A stretch of 31,024 bases of DNA, taken from positions 1 through 31,024 of the forward strand of contig JANBQC010000329.1 of the NCBI GenBank assembly GCA_027576995.1, in the 5' to 3' direction. A program made the position numbers and the translations under genes. Shown piece by piece: positions 1-10,250 of this stretch. Position 1 is the stretch's first letter; every line of letters starts with the position of its first letter. This stretch comes from Dimargaris cristalligena. Its lineage: Eukaryota > Kickxellomycota > Dimargaritomycetes > Dimargaritales > Dimargaritaceae. The notes beneath the pieces were generated by a model. It searched no databases. It was given only the letters and a program-made list of their open reading frames with translations, and was not told the origin of the DNA.

Positions 1-741
1 GAGGGAAGCTTATTTTTATCAATTTCTTTATTGGTTTTATCAAGACCGGATCATTACTATATATATTTCTTTTAATCTGAAACGGGTGTCAACATTGAAC
101 TCATTGTCTAGAAAAAGCCATTATCACTGAAACCGTGAGAGGAGGCAATGTTTTCTAGACTATGAGGTCATAAAGTGTTGAAGGAGAATGGTCGAGGCAG
201 GAGAAATCATCGTCAATGACCGTTTGGCGCCCCTAGCGATTATTCTATCATAGTCTTGCAATTGGGTATAAAAACCTGCCTATTTTGCTCCCTAATTCGG
301 GGAGAAAAATCCAGCAGAAAAGAACCTATCTATATTGTTATAAAATCCATAAAAACTATCCTTATTATTAAATAAAAACTTCTCCTATAAAATCCAATCT
401 ATTAACTAATTAATTTTACAAGGCCGTCGAAGAGCTAAGGAAAAGTAGCTACGGTCCTTAAGTTCGATTTACATATATATATAAATATTATTTCATTCTT
501 TCTTAAAAAACGAAACAAATTACCAATTTTTATAATAGTTATTTGATTTAAGTAAACCCTATGTTCCGCTCAAAGCATCAGTTCACTGAGAGCCCAGAGG
601 TGTCTCCTCCACCCTCTCTATCCCGTCCCCACTCTCCACTTGAACAGTTGTTTCTGGCCTCCTCCTCACGGTCTGGTGCCCTTCAACCCAATAGGGCTAC
701 GCTGAACCCTCCCAGATCCCCGGGCCATGTTACTACACTAG
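1..741. other. AT-rich spacer upstream of LTR-like repeat
   Basis: No conserved gene was recognised. The first 540 bases are AT-rich, with short A/T runs and an alternating AT tract near 471-487. A 65-codon ATG frame (561-758) rich in Ser and Pro starts here and ends inside the LTR-like repeat. Its base composition is more gene-like than its flanks, so it may be the start of a gene cut off by the repeat, but no family is recognisable. Confidence 0.5.
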
Positions 742-758
742 TGTTAGGGTGGGCATAG
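561..758 (+). CDS. Short Ser/Pro-rich ORF running into LTR-like repeat (doubtful)
   Basis: A 65-residue ATG frame with a Pro/Ser-rich middle (around SPPPSLSRPHSP) and no recognised domain. Its last five or so codons and its stop lie inside the repeat that begins at about 742, so the present C-terminus is repeat-derived. It could be the 5' part of a gene truncated by the insertion, a gag-like remnant, or a chance frame. I do not recognise the protein and no open continuation was seen after the repeat ends at 1229. Confidence 0.2.
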   Translation: MFRSKHQFTESPEVSPPPSLSRPHSPLEQLFLASSSRSGALQPNRATLNPPRSPGHVTTLVLGWA

Positions 759-1229
759 TACTAATCAATAAAGGGTAGGTGCAGGTAGATGCAAGGGATA
801 TGCAGTAGTATACTTACCAGTTAATACTCTGGGTTCAGTGTATTTTGAGTTTTTTGGAGTAAACTATGGGGGTAAGAATAAGCTAAAGAAACTAACTAGT
901 CCTATTAGGGCCAGGTTATATATATATATAGGGGACTACTCCAAAGGGAGGTCCCTAGAGGAAGATACTACTAAGGACTACTAATGGATAAACTAGCTAA
1001 CTGGATGGTGTAGGGTATGGAAGACTCAGCTGGGAACTAACTGGAAGAGTTATTAGATTAGCCTAGGAGTGAATGGTGGATTCTGGAGTCAAGGAGGCAA
1101 GGGTTATATGATAAAGGAGGATCCCATAGTACCAGGGATGACTAGGGGAAGGTAAATATAGTGCTTTAAGGCTAAATAAGGGCAAACAATTGTTAAGTCT
1201 AGATTTAGGTTAGATTAGGTGGGCTAACA
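742..1229 (+). mobile_element. LTR-like dispersed repeat, copy 1 (probable solo LTR)
   Basis: This roughly 488-bp segment is a diverged direct copy of 29094-29569. It starts TGTTAG and ends CTAACA, which is the short inverted TG...CA terminus expected of a long terminal repeat. A TATA-like run at 914-930 is followed by a 25-base block (931-955) identical to 29278-29302, the likely promoter core. No internal retrotransposon domain lies beside it, which suggests a solo LTR. No target duplication is visible (ACTAG before, TCCAT after). It could instead be another kind of dispersed repeat. Confidence 0.5.
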
Positions 1230-1812
1230 TCCATGACAGACCTTATAGTTACTCCTTAGCTGATTAGTAATTATTGGATACCACCACTTACTAGCAAACT
1301 CATACTAACAAGGTATACCTTATCAACTATCTACAAAGTGCCCTTTACCATATCACCTTATGTATTACTTCCTGTTACTTATCCTAAGTGTAGATATTTC
1401 AGTCATTACTGAAATCATTACCTATGACTGTGCTTATGAGTGAGTGAGAGGAATGCTAGGAGGGGCGAAGTAGTATCACCTATAGACCAAAGGCAGTGCT
1501 GGGTACAGCTATGACAGACAAAAGGGCTCCGGTTGGAATGGAGATCAACAAGTGAAATACTAATCCATGGAGAGTTTATGTATATATGTATGAGGGGTAA
1601 TGTTAAGTCTTCAAGATGGCGGTCAAAATATGGAAAGCGGAGATATATATATAGGATTATAAACGACAAGAAAACTAATCATGGATAATGTTCCAGAAAG
1701 CATATACAGAGAGTGGAGAAGGTAATATAAAGAATATAAACGCAAGGTAGCGAGAGGAAAAAAAATGATTGGCATAAAAGGGGTGCGAATAGGGGAAACG
1801 TAAAAAAACATA
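1230..1812. other. AT-rich spacer, no gene recognised
   Basis: The stretch lies between the LTR-like repeat and the first 136-bp element. Short minus-strand frames exist, but their compositions (many Ile, Phe, Tyr, His and Ser) are what AT-rich non-coding DNA gives and none resembles a known protein. I see no RNA gene. Confidence 0.5.
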
Positions 1813-1956
1813 ATATGGGTGAAGTTCAACTTGGCTGTATAAGGGTTTAACTGATATGTGTATGGGAAAATCCGCGGGATGTTTATTTTCAACCAGTAGT
1901 ATTTGCCTCATCAAATGGATTTTTCGTTATACAGCCTTGTTGAACTACTCCCATAT
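1813..1956 (+). mobile_element. 136-bp MITE-like element, copy A, with 4-bp target duplications
   Basis: The element proper is 1817-1952 (136 bp). Its 26-base ends (1817-1842 and the reverse complement of 1927-1952) match at 22 of 26 positions, including AGTTCAAC and GGCTGTATAA, and form GGG...CCC termini. ATAT flanks it on both sides (1813-1816 and 1953-1956), a candidate 4-bp target-site duplication. The interior matches copies at 28515-28650 (same strand) and 30266-30401 (opposite strand), for example around CAAATGGATTTTTCGTTATAC. With no room for a transposase it is non-autonomous. Confidence 0.85.
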
Positions 1957-2335
1957 TCAACCGTAGCACTAAATTAGGGTAGTATTATCACGAGTTTCAC
2001 CTTTTGGAACTGATACTATGGAATTAATTCGCTAACACCAAAAAGACAGAAATCGTACATAAATTAATGTAAATAAGAAGGAGGTGGCTTATTGAACAGT
2101 AAACACCACATTTATAGCGTAGTTAAAAATAAAGGTGGCACAATATAAGGCATAAACTATAGTTTTGTGAATGGTAATAAACGCATCAAATGATAGTCCA
2201 ATCGTGGATGACTAAATCGATCTACTGAACATGGAAATGCACCATGATATAAGAAGGCGAGGAGAACCGTGACTCCATTTTGCCTTCTTCCTCGCCCTCC
2301 CCCCACACACATACAGACAACACCCCTGGCTGCAT
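1957..2335. other. 3' flank of the RasGEF gene
   Basis: AT-rich sequence between MITE copy A and the stop codon of the minus-strand RasGEF gene. It probably contains that gene's 3' UTR. I found no clear AATAAA on the minus strand and no other gene. Confidence 0.4.
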
Positions 2336-5300
2336 TTACTCCAATTTACAGCTGTTCGCCATAACCGTTTTTTCATCCCACACCTCTAGATTATCGCTTA
2401 AAAGCGAATACACCAGGGGGTCCTTGGTGAATGGGTACCGATGGGCCAGCACCGTTTGAAACGCAATCAGGCGTTTGATGATACCGGCCGAGTTGCGGAG
2501 TTTATGAAAGTTAACCATGAGCCGAGCGGGGGCCGGGACCGCCAACCCTCCCTCACCTCCCCCAGGACTACTGGTACTGGCACTGGTACTAGTACTACTA
2601 CTACCCCGGGTGGTGGTGGAGGTAGTGGTTGTACCGTTCGTATGGCTACTACTGGCCGACGCAGTGCTCAGCGGGCGGGGCCGCACAAAGGTGGGTAATT
2701 CGGCGTTCATAACCAAATCCGACAAAAACAGGCCCAGAAAGGGGACACAGCCCCCAATTTGGTACCTTTCGTACACCTCCGTGACCGTGCGGGGGTTATC
2801 CTGCAGCGTCAGGGACGCCCGCGAACAAGTGGGGCATATCCGCATTTCCCCGAGATCGTTCCCGCATCCGCATTCCAGCATTACTTTGGTCGCATCCCGC
2901 AGGTTTTTCCAATTCCGCGTGGGGCAGGCGAAATCCTTGAGGTATTGGAACATGTGGTATTCGTAGTCCCCGATCAGGGACCACGTTTGTTTGAGCCGGT
3001 GCACGGGGGACGACTGGAGGGCGAAGAGGATTTGCATGAGGGTAGAGAAATTGGCGTGGTGGTAGCACTTGAGCGCCACCCGAATGAACTTCTCGACCAC
3101 CAGGACCCGCTCCTGGATATCTAACGTGCGGATGATTTCGGTCACCGCCCACTGCGACATTTGGTCGAACCGTCGGATCACTTGGGAGACCCCGCAGTCG
3201 TTGCCAATGGGGTCGGGGCCCGCCCCGGGAGTGGAGCCTAGGCTGGAATGCGAAGTGGTGCGGGAGGCACCGACACCGGTGGACTGACCCGCCTCCGTGC
3301 TGGTGGGGTTGGCGGGGGGCGGGGCCGCCCGCTTCTTCTTTTGCCAACGCAATTCGATCAAATCCTGCCAACTGACCCGTTGTAGTATCTCGCATTCCAT
3401 AATACACAGCTGTTGGGCAATTAGTTCGGACCGGAAGTAGAGGATACACGAACGCTGGCTATCTAGGTCATCCGGATTACCCTGTCGGGGAGAGGGAGTC
3501 GAAGGCTTGGCCGATGGTTTCGTCGCCGCTGGAACAGCTGCGGGTAGGTTGCGGCAGGAAGCAGCAGCGACCGTAGGACCTGAACCCGAAGCCAGCGCCA
3601 GGTTCACGGGAGAAGGACAGCGTCCATTAGGGAAGTAAGTCGCAGGCCCACCGACGCTGGTCAGCCGCACGGTCGGAGCGGGTTCGAAATCAGCGAACGA
3701 TATGGTGGGTGTATCCAATATCGAACTCTGAAGTGCTGAGGCCGGCTGGATAGAGTCCAGAGAACGACGATCCGCTTCGATGGCCGGGAAATGGGGCCGG
3801 GGCGGAGGTATTGGCCGCTGTTTTTGCCGCGGCTGCTGCTCCAGCGGGTCCAATGATTGGCACAGTTGATCGGCGGGCGGCTTCACCCCATCCGAGAAGG
3901 ATACGGCAAGCACTGGTAAAGTGTCCAAAGACTGGGAGCCCCGGTTGTCAGTTCCAGTTGCCTTGGGTGATGTGCTGGATGCGTCATCCTGGCGCCAACG
4001 GTTGAGGAAACCACGGGGGCGGGAAGGTGGGATTGGTTTACCGGCCTCGTCCAAGTCAGGTTGAGCGGCCGCCAGCGGGGATGATTTGGAGGTAAGGCTA
4101 TTAAGTCGGAACCGAGAGAGTGACAAAGAGGCAGGCGTCAGTGTATTGGAAGAGGCTGGGGTGACCGCTGTCGTCTGTGGACTATGGTATGAATGAAAAT
4201 GAGACGGACTCTCGGGAATAGAGCCGTAGCCACCTTTGCTGATACTACTACTACTACTACTACTGCCCGAGTTTTCGCAACTCAGATTACCATTTGAAGC
4301 CGGGTCAGGGGGAGGTGAGGCAGTCCCCGAGCGCTGGTCTGAACTGTGGGGCAACAGGAGACTAAAGTAGCGGGTGACCAAATTGGTTTTGGGGCGATCA
4401 GCTGAAGGATGGGGGCGCTGGGAATTGGCCGTAGCGGTCGGGGACATGGATGCCGACGACGATACAGAAGAGGACTCCGTGGAGCAGGAGAATAGACTAT
4501 GCTGAGTATCCGAGTTGCTCCGGGGCTTCCGGGCTGTCCGACCCACCACTGGAGGAGAAGGGGCGGCGTCGGCCATACTTAATTTACGGACGGTTGGGTG
4601 GATATTTGGCGATGACAACGACAGCCCAGCCATTGCTGTGCCCTTTGAGGGACCCGTGGGAGCAGTAGGGACGGTGGTATTGGAGATTTTATTCGTCTCT
4701 GAGGCGGAAATATCAATTTCCACCGGATGAACCAGGGACAGGGAGCGGCGATAACGTTGGTAGGCACGCATCTGCTGCTGTTGAAGATGGAGGTGATTAC
4801 GGCGGTACGATACAATAAACCGCTGTCGTCGGTAGTATAAGTTGGTTTTACGCAAGAGTCGAAGGGCTCGCTGGCGTGCAGTACGTTTACCCAAAAATAT
4901 ATGTTGCATTTTCTTGGGAAAGGACGCGGAGGTGGGCGTGTATCCTGGGCCGCCATCAATCGACATGGAACTGGACTGCCCTAAATGGGTAGACCCCGAG
5001 GGATGGCGGTTAGACCGATTGCGAAAGGCGCGGGTCGAACGAGGGGCTCGATGGTCATCGTCAGTAAGGCCGAATCCCGGAGTCCGACTTCCCCCTTTCC
5101 GTCCGCCGGGGTAGGCGCTAAAAAAGGATACGTCAAATGGGTTGGAGTAATAGTGGGACACCGTGGTAATGGGTCCGGCCAGTGCAGCAGATGATGCCGG
5201 GCCCGCACCGATACCCATGGCTGCACTAGTGGACGAAGACCTTCCGGCACTTCCATTGCCTCCTCTTGTCCCTCCGGGGGCTCCCCAGTCACTTCCCCAT

Positions 5301-8300
5301 CGCCCACTAGAAATGTCCTGGCTAGTGTGACTTAATTTACGCGAAACTCTGCCCGACCCGGACCCAGTTGGGGTACCACGCCCCTCCGTTTTATTGGCGT
5401 AAAAGTTGAGGGCATATTTTTGCTTGCAGTAGCAGTTGGCCAGGCGACGATTACGAATGGAATTTTGGCGCATCCTCTGAATATTGAATTGGGTTAGGGG
5501 TACGGTGCTAATTTTGAGGTCAGGAGCGGAAGTGACGGGCCGAATGGCCAATGTTGATGCCAAAGAGGGGCTGGGCTGGTGGTAGATGGTATCCTGCAGT
5601 TTGGGAAAGGCACTCGGGCCGGTCGTCTGTGAAGGAGGGACCACCACGGCAGGGGGGGGGACTACCTTGGCTGGCGGAACGTAAGTCTGGGATAGCCGGT
5701 TGCTACGATCAGGTGCCAAATGATTCGCAGACAGACCGCCCGTGGTCATGGACGTAAAGAATGGGTCTACCTTACTTTCCCGATCGGTTAGTTTGGCGGT
5801 CGCGGCGGCTTTCATGAGATGGGACGGCGTTGACTGGAGTTTGGAAATTACATCAAAGTAGGAGTGGTTAGGATTGGCCGGGAGGTTGAGAGGCGCGGCG
5901 TGACTGCCCAGATTGAGGTTCTGCAATTCATTGGCGGCGGGTAAGTTCCGATCCAGTAGAGCAAAGTAGGGCCCCCAAGTATGGGCTTCTAAGTCACTGG
6001 CGCTCACTTGGCTTAAGCTGACGGAACTGGTCGATCCATGTCGGTCCGGAGACGTTGACGAGGTACCGCCATAAGCACTGAGTATCGAGTGCGAAAGATT
6101 GTACGATGACCCTTCGGCGGCCCGACGATCCTTGGGGTCATTGATAACAGCTAGCTGGGGGGTTAGTGAGCGGGCCCTTAGGGTCCGGAAATGGGTGGTC
6201 GCTAGCTCCTGCATGATTTTCTCCAGCTCGATAAGTATCCGGGCCTCGCGAGGCGAGTCCTGGCAGTGGGGGTTGGTCCAGATATCGTGAAGGCACTGGG
6301 TGAAGGTAAAGCGGAGTTCTTGGTTAGGGCCGAAATCGAGCACGAAGTAGTTCCGGAGCCAAAACCGGAGGACAATGAAGAGGCGGATACGGACTAACTT
6401 ATGGCTGTCATCATCCTGCTGGGTGGCCCAATCGAAGCGCAGAAAGAGGAGACGGCAGAGTTGGATGGGGGTCAAGAAATCACGGTAGGTCAGGAAGAAA
6501 TCGGAAACGAAGGCGTAGTCCACTTCGGTGGTGATTTTCTGGATCAATTTTTCGAGGGTGGCGGCCATTATGACGCGGGGGTTTCCCGGGGTTGCGGTGG
6601 GTTGGGTATCGGGGATCAGAGTGAGACGGTGGTGCCGTGATGAATACGAGGGGATGGTTGGTGGTACACTCAACGAACTATCACCCCCGCTCGTCCGGTG
6701 CATCATGGCCCGGTAGCGTGCACGCAGTTGGTGCAGAACCGATGGTCGACGGACGGGTTTGATTTGATAAACGGTGGCGGGGTCCCGAGAGCGGTCTGGC
6801 GCACGAGAAGTTGACCATACGATACATGATCGGTCATCGTCGTTGGCCACGCGGTCGAATATCGTTGAGTCGTCCAGTTCGACAGTGGGTACGGATTCCG
6901 TCTCGACCGTTGCTGGCAAATTGCCCATTACCCCACCACTGGTCTTCAGGGCCCCAAGGGGTTTCCCGGGGCCAGTTTGGCTACCATCGGATATGGACGA
7001 AGCCATACTCCGACGGTGCAGGGATGGACTGTCGCCGCGCTTAAGGCGAAAACCGAAGCTGGATTTACTGAAGTGGGACCGTTTGCGGTGGCTACGGGGT
7101 AGGGGCATCGTGGCGCTCCCCCGAACACCGGAGTGGGTGTCGGCGGAAGTAGCGGCGAATTCGCCGGTGGCAAAGGGGATATGAGGAAGTTGGGGTAACG
7201 AACCAACGGGGGGAGGGGGAAGGGATGAGTCGCTGGCCATGGAATCGCGGGTACTAAACCACCCGGTGGAGTACCGACCAGGGGGTAAGGTGGTCCGGGA
7301 GAGGGACGGTGGGGGTGGCATGGGCTCGGTCGGTGGATCGTTGAGGCCCAAGGGCTGGTTAAAGATATTTTTCTTATCCCAACCCAGGACCCGGGCCATG
7401 CGCTGAAACTCGGGGCTGTTAGGCGACATGTAGGACTTGACTAGCCGGCGGCGTTGCCCCATCGAACTTAACCGCGCGCTGGGGACAGGACGGGGGCGGG
7501 GCAGAACGTTGAGGGAGTTGTATTTATAGCTGCTACTCTGGGAGAGTTTGCGTGCCGGGACCGGCTGTTGCAGCGGGGAGGTGCCAGTGGCCGCAGGCCG
7601 GTTAGGTCGGGGAGAGGCGAGGGTTATACCGGATTGGTTCGGCTCGGGAGCTGACGGGCGGCGTAGGGTAATAGTAAGTCGTTCGGATATGGGAAGCGGG
7701 GGACTGAGTAGGGCCTGGGCTATATGTATTTGGGCGGTCGAGGACGATGGTGATACAGTAGGAGTGGGCGGGAAGAGCGAACTAGCCGCAAGTTTGGGAA
7801 TGGTGGGCTCGCGGGCTAACCGGGGCGGGGAGGCCAGGCCCGATAGTAGTATAGCAGTTGGTGGAACAACCTTACTCGGGGCGGTACTGGCGGGGAGTAA
7901 AGCAGTAACGGTTGGTTTAGGCGGTAGGTCCGAGAAGGTTACGGAGGTAGCAGTCCCAAGTACCAGTGAGTCTGGTGGAGGCGACGGTGACTGAGTAGTT
8001 CTTGGTACCACTCGGGGGGCCACAGGGGGGCGGGAAATGTGGGTAAACTGGCTGGCGCCATGGTCCGGGGATACGTGAAAGGGGTGACTGAGGCTGGACA
8101 GCGGAGAGTCGGCCGAAGGAAAGTCATTGATAGACGAGGCGCTAAAGTCCAGGATGTTCAGGGATAGGGATGGGCCGTCGACGGAGGCGAAGGATGACAG
8201 TAGCTGGGCGAGATCAGTATCCTGGACCAGAGAGGACGGCTGGTTCTCGGAGGCCGCGGGCATGTCGTCCAGCGCTTTGCCAGGGAGTGGTCGGGGAGTT

Positions 8301-8320
8301 TCGGCCATCAGAGCATCCAT
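2336..8320 (-). CDS. Ras-family guanine nucleotide exchange factor (REM + CDC25 domains)
   Basis: A 1994-residue intron-free frame from ATG (8318-8320) to TAA. It should activate a Ras-like GTPase by exchanging GDP for GTP at a membrane. Residues about 1-580 are Ser/Pro-rich and probably disordered. Residues about 580-715 match the RasGEF N-terminal (REM) domain, with FVSDFFLTYRDFLTP as landmark. A long low-complexity linker follows, then the catalytic CDC25-homology domain from about 1630 to 1985 (WAVTEII, FSTLMQILFAL, RNWKNLRDA, PFLGLFLSDLV, YSLLSDNLEVWDE). The wide REM-CDC25 separation resembles yeast Lte1 rather than the compact Cdc25 arrangement; no SH3 domain is seen. The catalytic domain carries three insertions: Ala/Pro/Ser-rich at about 1665-1705, a Cys cluster at 1817-1832, and a Ser/Thr run at about 1890-1915. 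The family assignment is firm; the orthologue and the target GTPase are not. Confidence 0.93.
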   Translation of the reverse strand: MDALMAETPRPLPGKALDDMPAASENQPSSLVQDTDLAQLLSSFASVDGPSLSLNILDFSASSINDFPSADSPLSSLSHPFHVSPDHGASQFTHISRPPVAPRVVPRTTQSPSPPPDSLVLGTATSVTFSDLPPKPTVTALLPASTAPSKVVPPTAILLSGLASPPRLAREPTIPKLAASSLFPPTPTVSPSSSTAQIHIAQALLSPPLPISERLTITLRRPSAPEPNQSGITLASPRPNRPAATGTSPLQQPVPARKLSQSSSYKYNSLNVLPRPRPVPSARLSSMGQRRRLVKSYMSPNSPEFQRMARVLGWDKKNIFNQPLGLNDPPTEPMPPPPSLSRTTLPPGRYSTGWFSTRDSMASDSSLPPPPVGSLPQLPHIPFATGEFAATSADTHSGVRGSATMPLPRSHRKRSHFSKSSFGFRLKRGDSPSLHRRSMASSISDGSQTGPGKPLGALKTSGGVMGNLPATVETESVPTVELDDSTIFDRVANDDDRSCIVWSTSRAPDRSRDPATVYQIKPVRRPSVLHQLRARYRAMMHRTSGGDSSLSVPPTIPSYSSRHHRLTLIPDTQPTATPGNPRVIMAATLEKLIQKITTEVDYAFVSDFFLTYRDFLTPIQLCRLLFLRFDWATQQDDDSHKLVRIRLFIVLRFWLRNYFVLDFGPNQELRFTFTQCLHDIWTNPHCQDSPREARILIELEKIMQELATTHFRTLRARSLTPQLAVINDPKDRRAAEGSSYNLSHSILSAYGGTSSTSPDRHGSTSSVSLSQVSASDLEAHTWGPYFALLDRNLPAANELQNLNLGSHAAPLNLPANPNHSYFDVISKLQSTPSHLMKAAATAKLTDRESKVDPFFTSMTTGGLSANHLAPDRSNRLSQTYVPPAKVVPPPAVVVPPSQTTGPSAFPKLQDTIYHQPSPSLASTLAIRPVTSAPDLKISTVPLTQFNIQRMRQNSIRNRRLANCYCKQKYALNFYANKTEGRGTPTGSGSGRVSRKLSHTSQDISSGRWGSDWGAPGGTRGGNGSAGRSSSTSAAMGIGAGPASSAALAGPITTVSHYYSNPFDVSFFSAYPGGRKGGSRTPGFGLTDDDHRAPRSTRAFRNRSNRHPSGSTHLGQSSSMSIDGGPGYTPTSASFPKKMQHIFLGKRTARQRALRLLRKTNLYYRRQRFIVSYRRNHLHLQQQQMRAYQRYRRSLSLVHPVEIDISASETNKISNTTVPTAPTGPSKGTAMAGLSLSSPNIHPTVRKLSMADAAPSPPVVGRTARKPRSNSDTQHSLFSCSTESSSVSSSASMSPTATANSQRPHPSADRPKTNLVTRYFSLLLPHSSDQRSGTASPPPDPASNGNLSCENSGSSSSSSSISKGGYGSIPESPSHFHSYHSPQTTAVTPASSNTLTPASLSLSRFRLNSLTSKSSPLAAAQPDLDEAGKPIPPSRPRGFLNRWRQDDASSTSPKATGTDNRGSQSLDTLPVLAVSFSDGVKPPADQLCQSLDPLEQQPRQKQRPIPPPRPHFPAIEADRRSLDSIQPASALQSSILDTPTISFADFEPAPTVRLTSVGGPATYFPNGRCPSPVNLALASGSGPTVAAASCRNLPAAVPAATKPSAKPSTPSPRQGNPDDLDSQRSCILYFRSELIAQQLCIMECEILQRVSWQDLIELRWQKKKRAAPPPANPTSTEAGQSTGVGASRTTSHSSLGSTPGAGPDPIGNDCGVSQVIRRFDQMSQWAVTEIIRTLDIQERVLVVEKFIRVALKCYHHANFSTLMQILFALQSSPVHRLKQTWSLIGDYEYHMFQYLKDFACPTRNWKNLRDATKVMLECGCGNDLGEMRICPTCSRASLTLQDNPRTVTEVYERYQIGGCVPFLGLFLSDLVMNAELPTFVRPRPLSTASASSSHTNGTTTTSTTTRGSSSTSTSASTSSPGGGEGGLAVPAPARLMVNFHKLRNSAGIIKRLIAFQTVLAHRYPFTKDPLVYSLLSDNLEVWDEKTVMANSCKLE

Positions 8321-10250
8321 AGAAGAGCGGGGTGGAACTCTAACAGGCAGTTCGTTGTGTGGGGGGCCTAGTATCGCACCCCTGGTCTAGAGTGCGGGGA
8401 ATGAGCAGAGGAGAAGGACTCGTCGCCACACCAAAGGAACGGGGCGGTAAAGCAATAGAATAAGTTGGCAAAAATAATTATAGGGTTGCAAAAGAAGCTA
8501 TATACAGGGCAGATAGTGGAGTAGAGGGGAACATAGAAGCATAATAGCGGTTTCCTAAGAATGTATGCAGACCAGCAGCAGTTTGGGGATGGAAGTGCAC
8601 AGGGACAGCACTGAATTAAAGGAGAGGGGGAGGGGTGCTCACAGTCAGAATGGGCCTGTCGTCAGGGCAGCGCTGTCGGAGAGTGCGGCGATCCAAAGGG
8701 TCGGCCTACAATAATAAATCCCCAATGTATTATATTAGATTATATGATATACGGGCTGCTGCCAAGGAACCAACGCAAGCAGGCCGCCTTATCAACAGTG
8801 GCTGAGGAGCGCGCCTGCACTGTATGACCCAGTAGATGGAGAAGCGGCTATCGCACTATGCAATCGAATACGAGCTAAAGGAAAGGAGCGAGAATTAGAC
8901 GCGGGCGGGCAAAGTTGGTTCTATGCATTGGAAGCGGCTCCCCGAAGTAACGCAGTGGAGCATAGATAATTGGTTCGGAGCGGGCCACGCCAGCGGATGT
9001 ATTATATCGGGCCGAGTCGAAGGACCAGCAGCGCACCAATGGAATGAAATGCCCTTTGTTGCCATCGACTCGACGAGGAAAAAGACTGGCACCAGGGTCA
9101 TCCGCGAATCCGAAGCCCCCGTCGTTTCGAATTAGCCAGATGGCCGATGGTGTGAAAGGTACTAGAGTAGAGCGAATTCGGGAGCTGGAAGCCGCCAAAA
9201 CAACCGCCATAAAGGGTCTTTCATGCATTTTAAAGTCCGCGCCAGCCAGCCTTGCGAGCCGGCTACTAATGAAGGCGGTAATCTTTCTCGTCTCTCCCAA
9301 CTCACTCTTTATTTTCAAAGTGCGGGCAATCCCCCATCGCGGCGATCCCTGGGGCTGCGATCATTGTAGTCGCATCATATATGTTCCGTCTCTTCCTCTG
9401 GGTCCTCGAACTGGCAGGTAAGCGTGTAATCGGGGACGAGGTGTAATGGGTCATTTGGCCGCTCAGATGGGTTTCCGCTGCCCTGGTCCGATGGTGGCTC
9501 CATATCTGCGATCAATCTAATACACCGGGTTTGTTATCATCCACGCGTTCGGTTGCCACATATCTTAGTTAGAAGCTATAAACAGAAGGAAGCTTGGCAA
9601 AGGGCGTGGATATCAACATAAAACACCGGATTGTTTTTGTTAATAGTAACTAAAAGCCAGCTTACCCTGAGTAGCCCGGGTTCTTCGTACCGGCAGCGGC
9701 CCAGTCTGGTCCGGCTCCAAGGAAACGGGGCTGGTTTGGTGTTTCCACTCTTCTACCCCGTTCCCAGGCCTTCCTTTGGCCCATTCTTACAATAATCCCT
9801 GTCGGATTGGTGCACTTAGTGACAATTCAGCTATAATGGCCTACCTATTCGATTAAGTGGTGCTTCTAGTAGCAGCCTAAGGGGCACCCGCGATTAAGCC
9901 GGTCGTCTTCTCTGAAACCTACTTACTAAGAGAACAGGGGCATCCATCACCCGGCCCAGTCCCAACTAGCCACAAAGACAAAGGCATATACCAGTGACAG
10001 GTGGTTCAGTTAGTTGCCTGTTCCGCTCACCCAACTGCATGTGCGGGAACCTTTCGCATTCCACGCACTTGTTAACCCAACTAGCTCTTTCTACCTACTT
10101 ACGTACCTCCCCCATCCTCTAATACATCATATCCCTAATTCGGGTGTTACTGACTCGGTTGCTACACCAATTGACCCCCATTCAACCGGCCCCTGACTGC
10201 AGCAACCCCCACCACTATTAATATCAAGTATCCCCTCCACCGCCAACCTG
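8321..10250. promoter_or_regulatory. Divergent upstream region of RasGEF and VPS8
   Basis: This 1.9-kb interval separates the divergent starts of the RasGEF gene (minus) and VPS8 (plus) and must hold both promoters and 5' leaders. The middle (about 8875-9420) is GC-richer than its flanks and has overlapping open frames on both strands, none recognised. An in-frame TGA at 10194-10196 upstream of the VPS8 ATG supports that start. No tRNA, snRNA or rRNA signature was found. Confidence 0.5.
9663..9800 (-). other. Possible short coding exon on the minus strand (doubtful)
   Basis: Read on the minus strand, an ATG near 9787 opens a frame of about 40 codons containing FLGAGPDWAAAGTKNPGYS, ending at a GTAAGC-type donor near 9665. 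The composition is protein-like, but no phase-compatible downstream exon could be fixed, so this may be chance sequence in a shared promoter. Confidence 0.15.

Noticed and set aside
811..823. Sequence resembling the U1 snRNA 5' end (ATACTTACC)
   Set aside because: It lies inside the LTR-like repeat, differs in the second copy, and no other U1 features follow.
2441..8127. Many plus-strand and out-of-frame ORFs within the RasGEF gene
   Set aside because: They overlap the long minus-strand frame with clear domain matches; GC-rich coding DNA gives such shadow frames.
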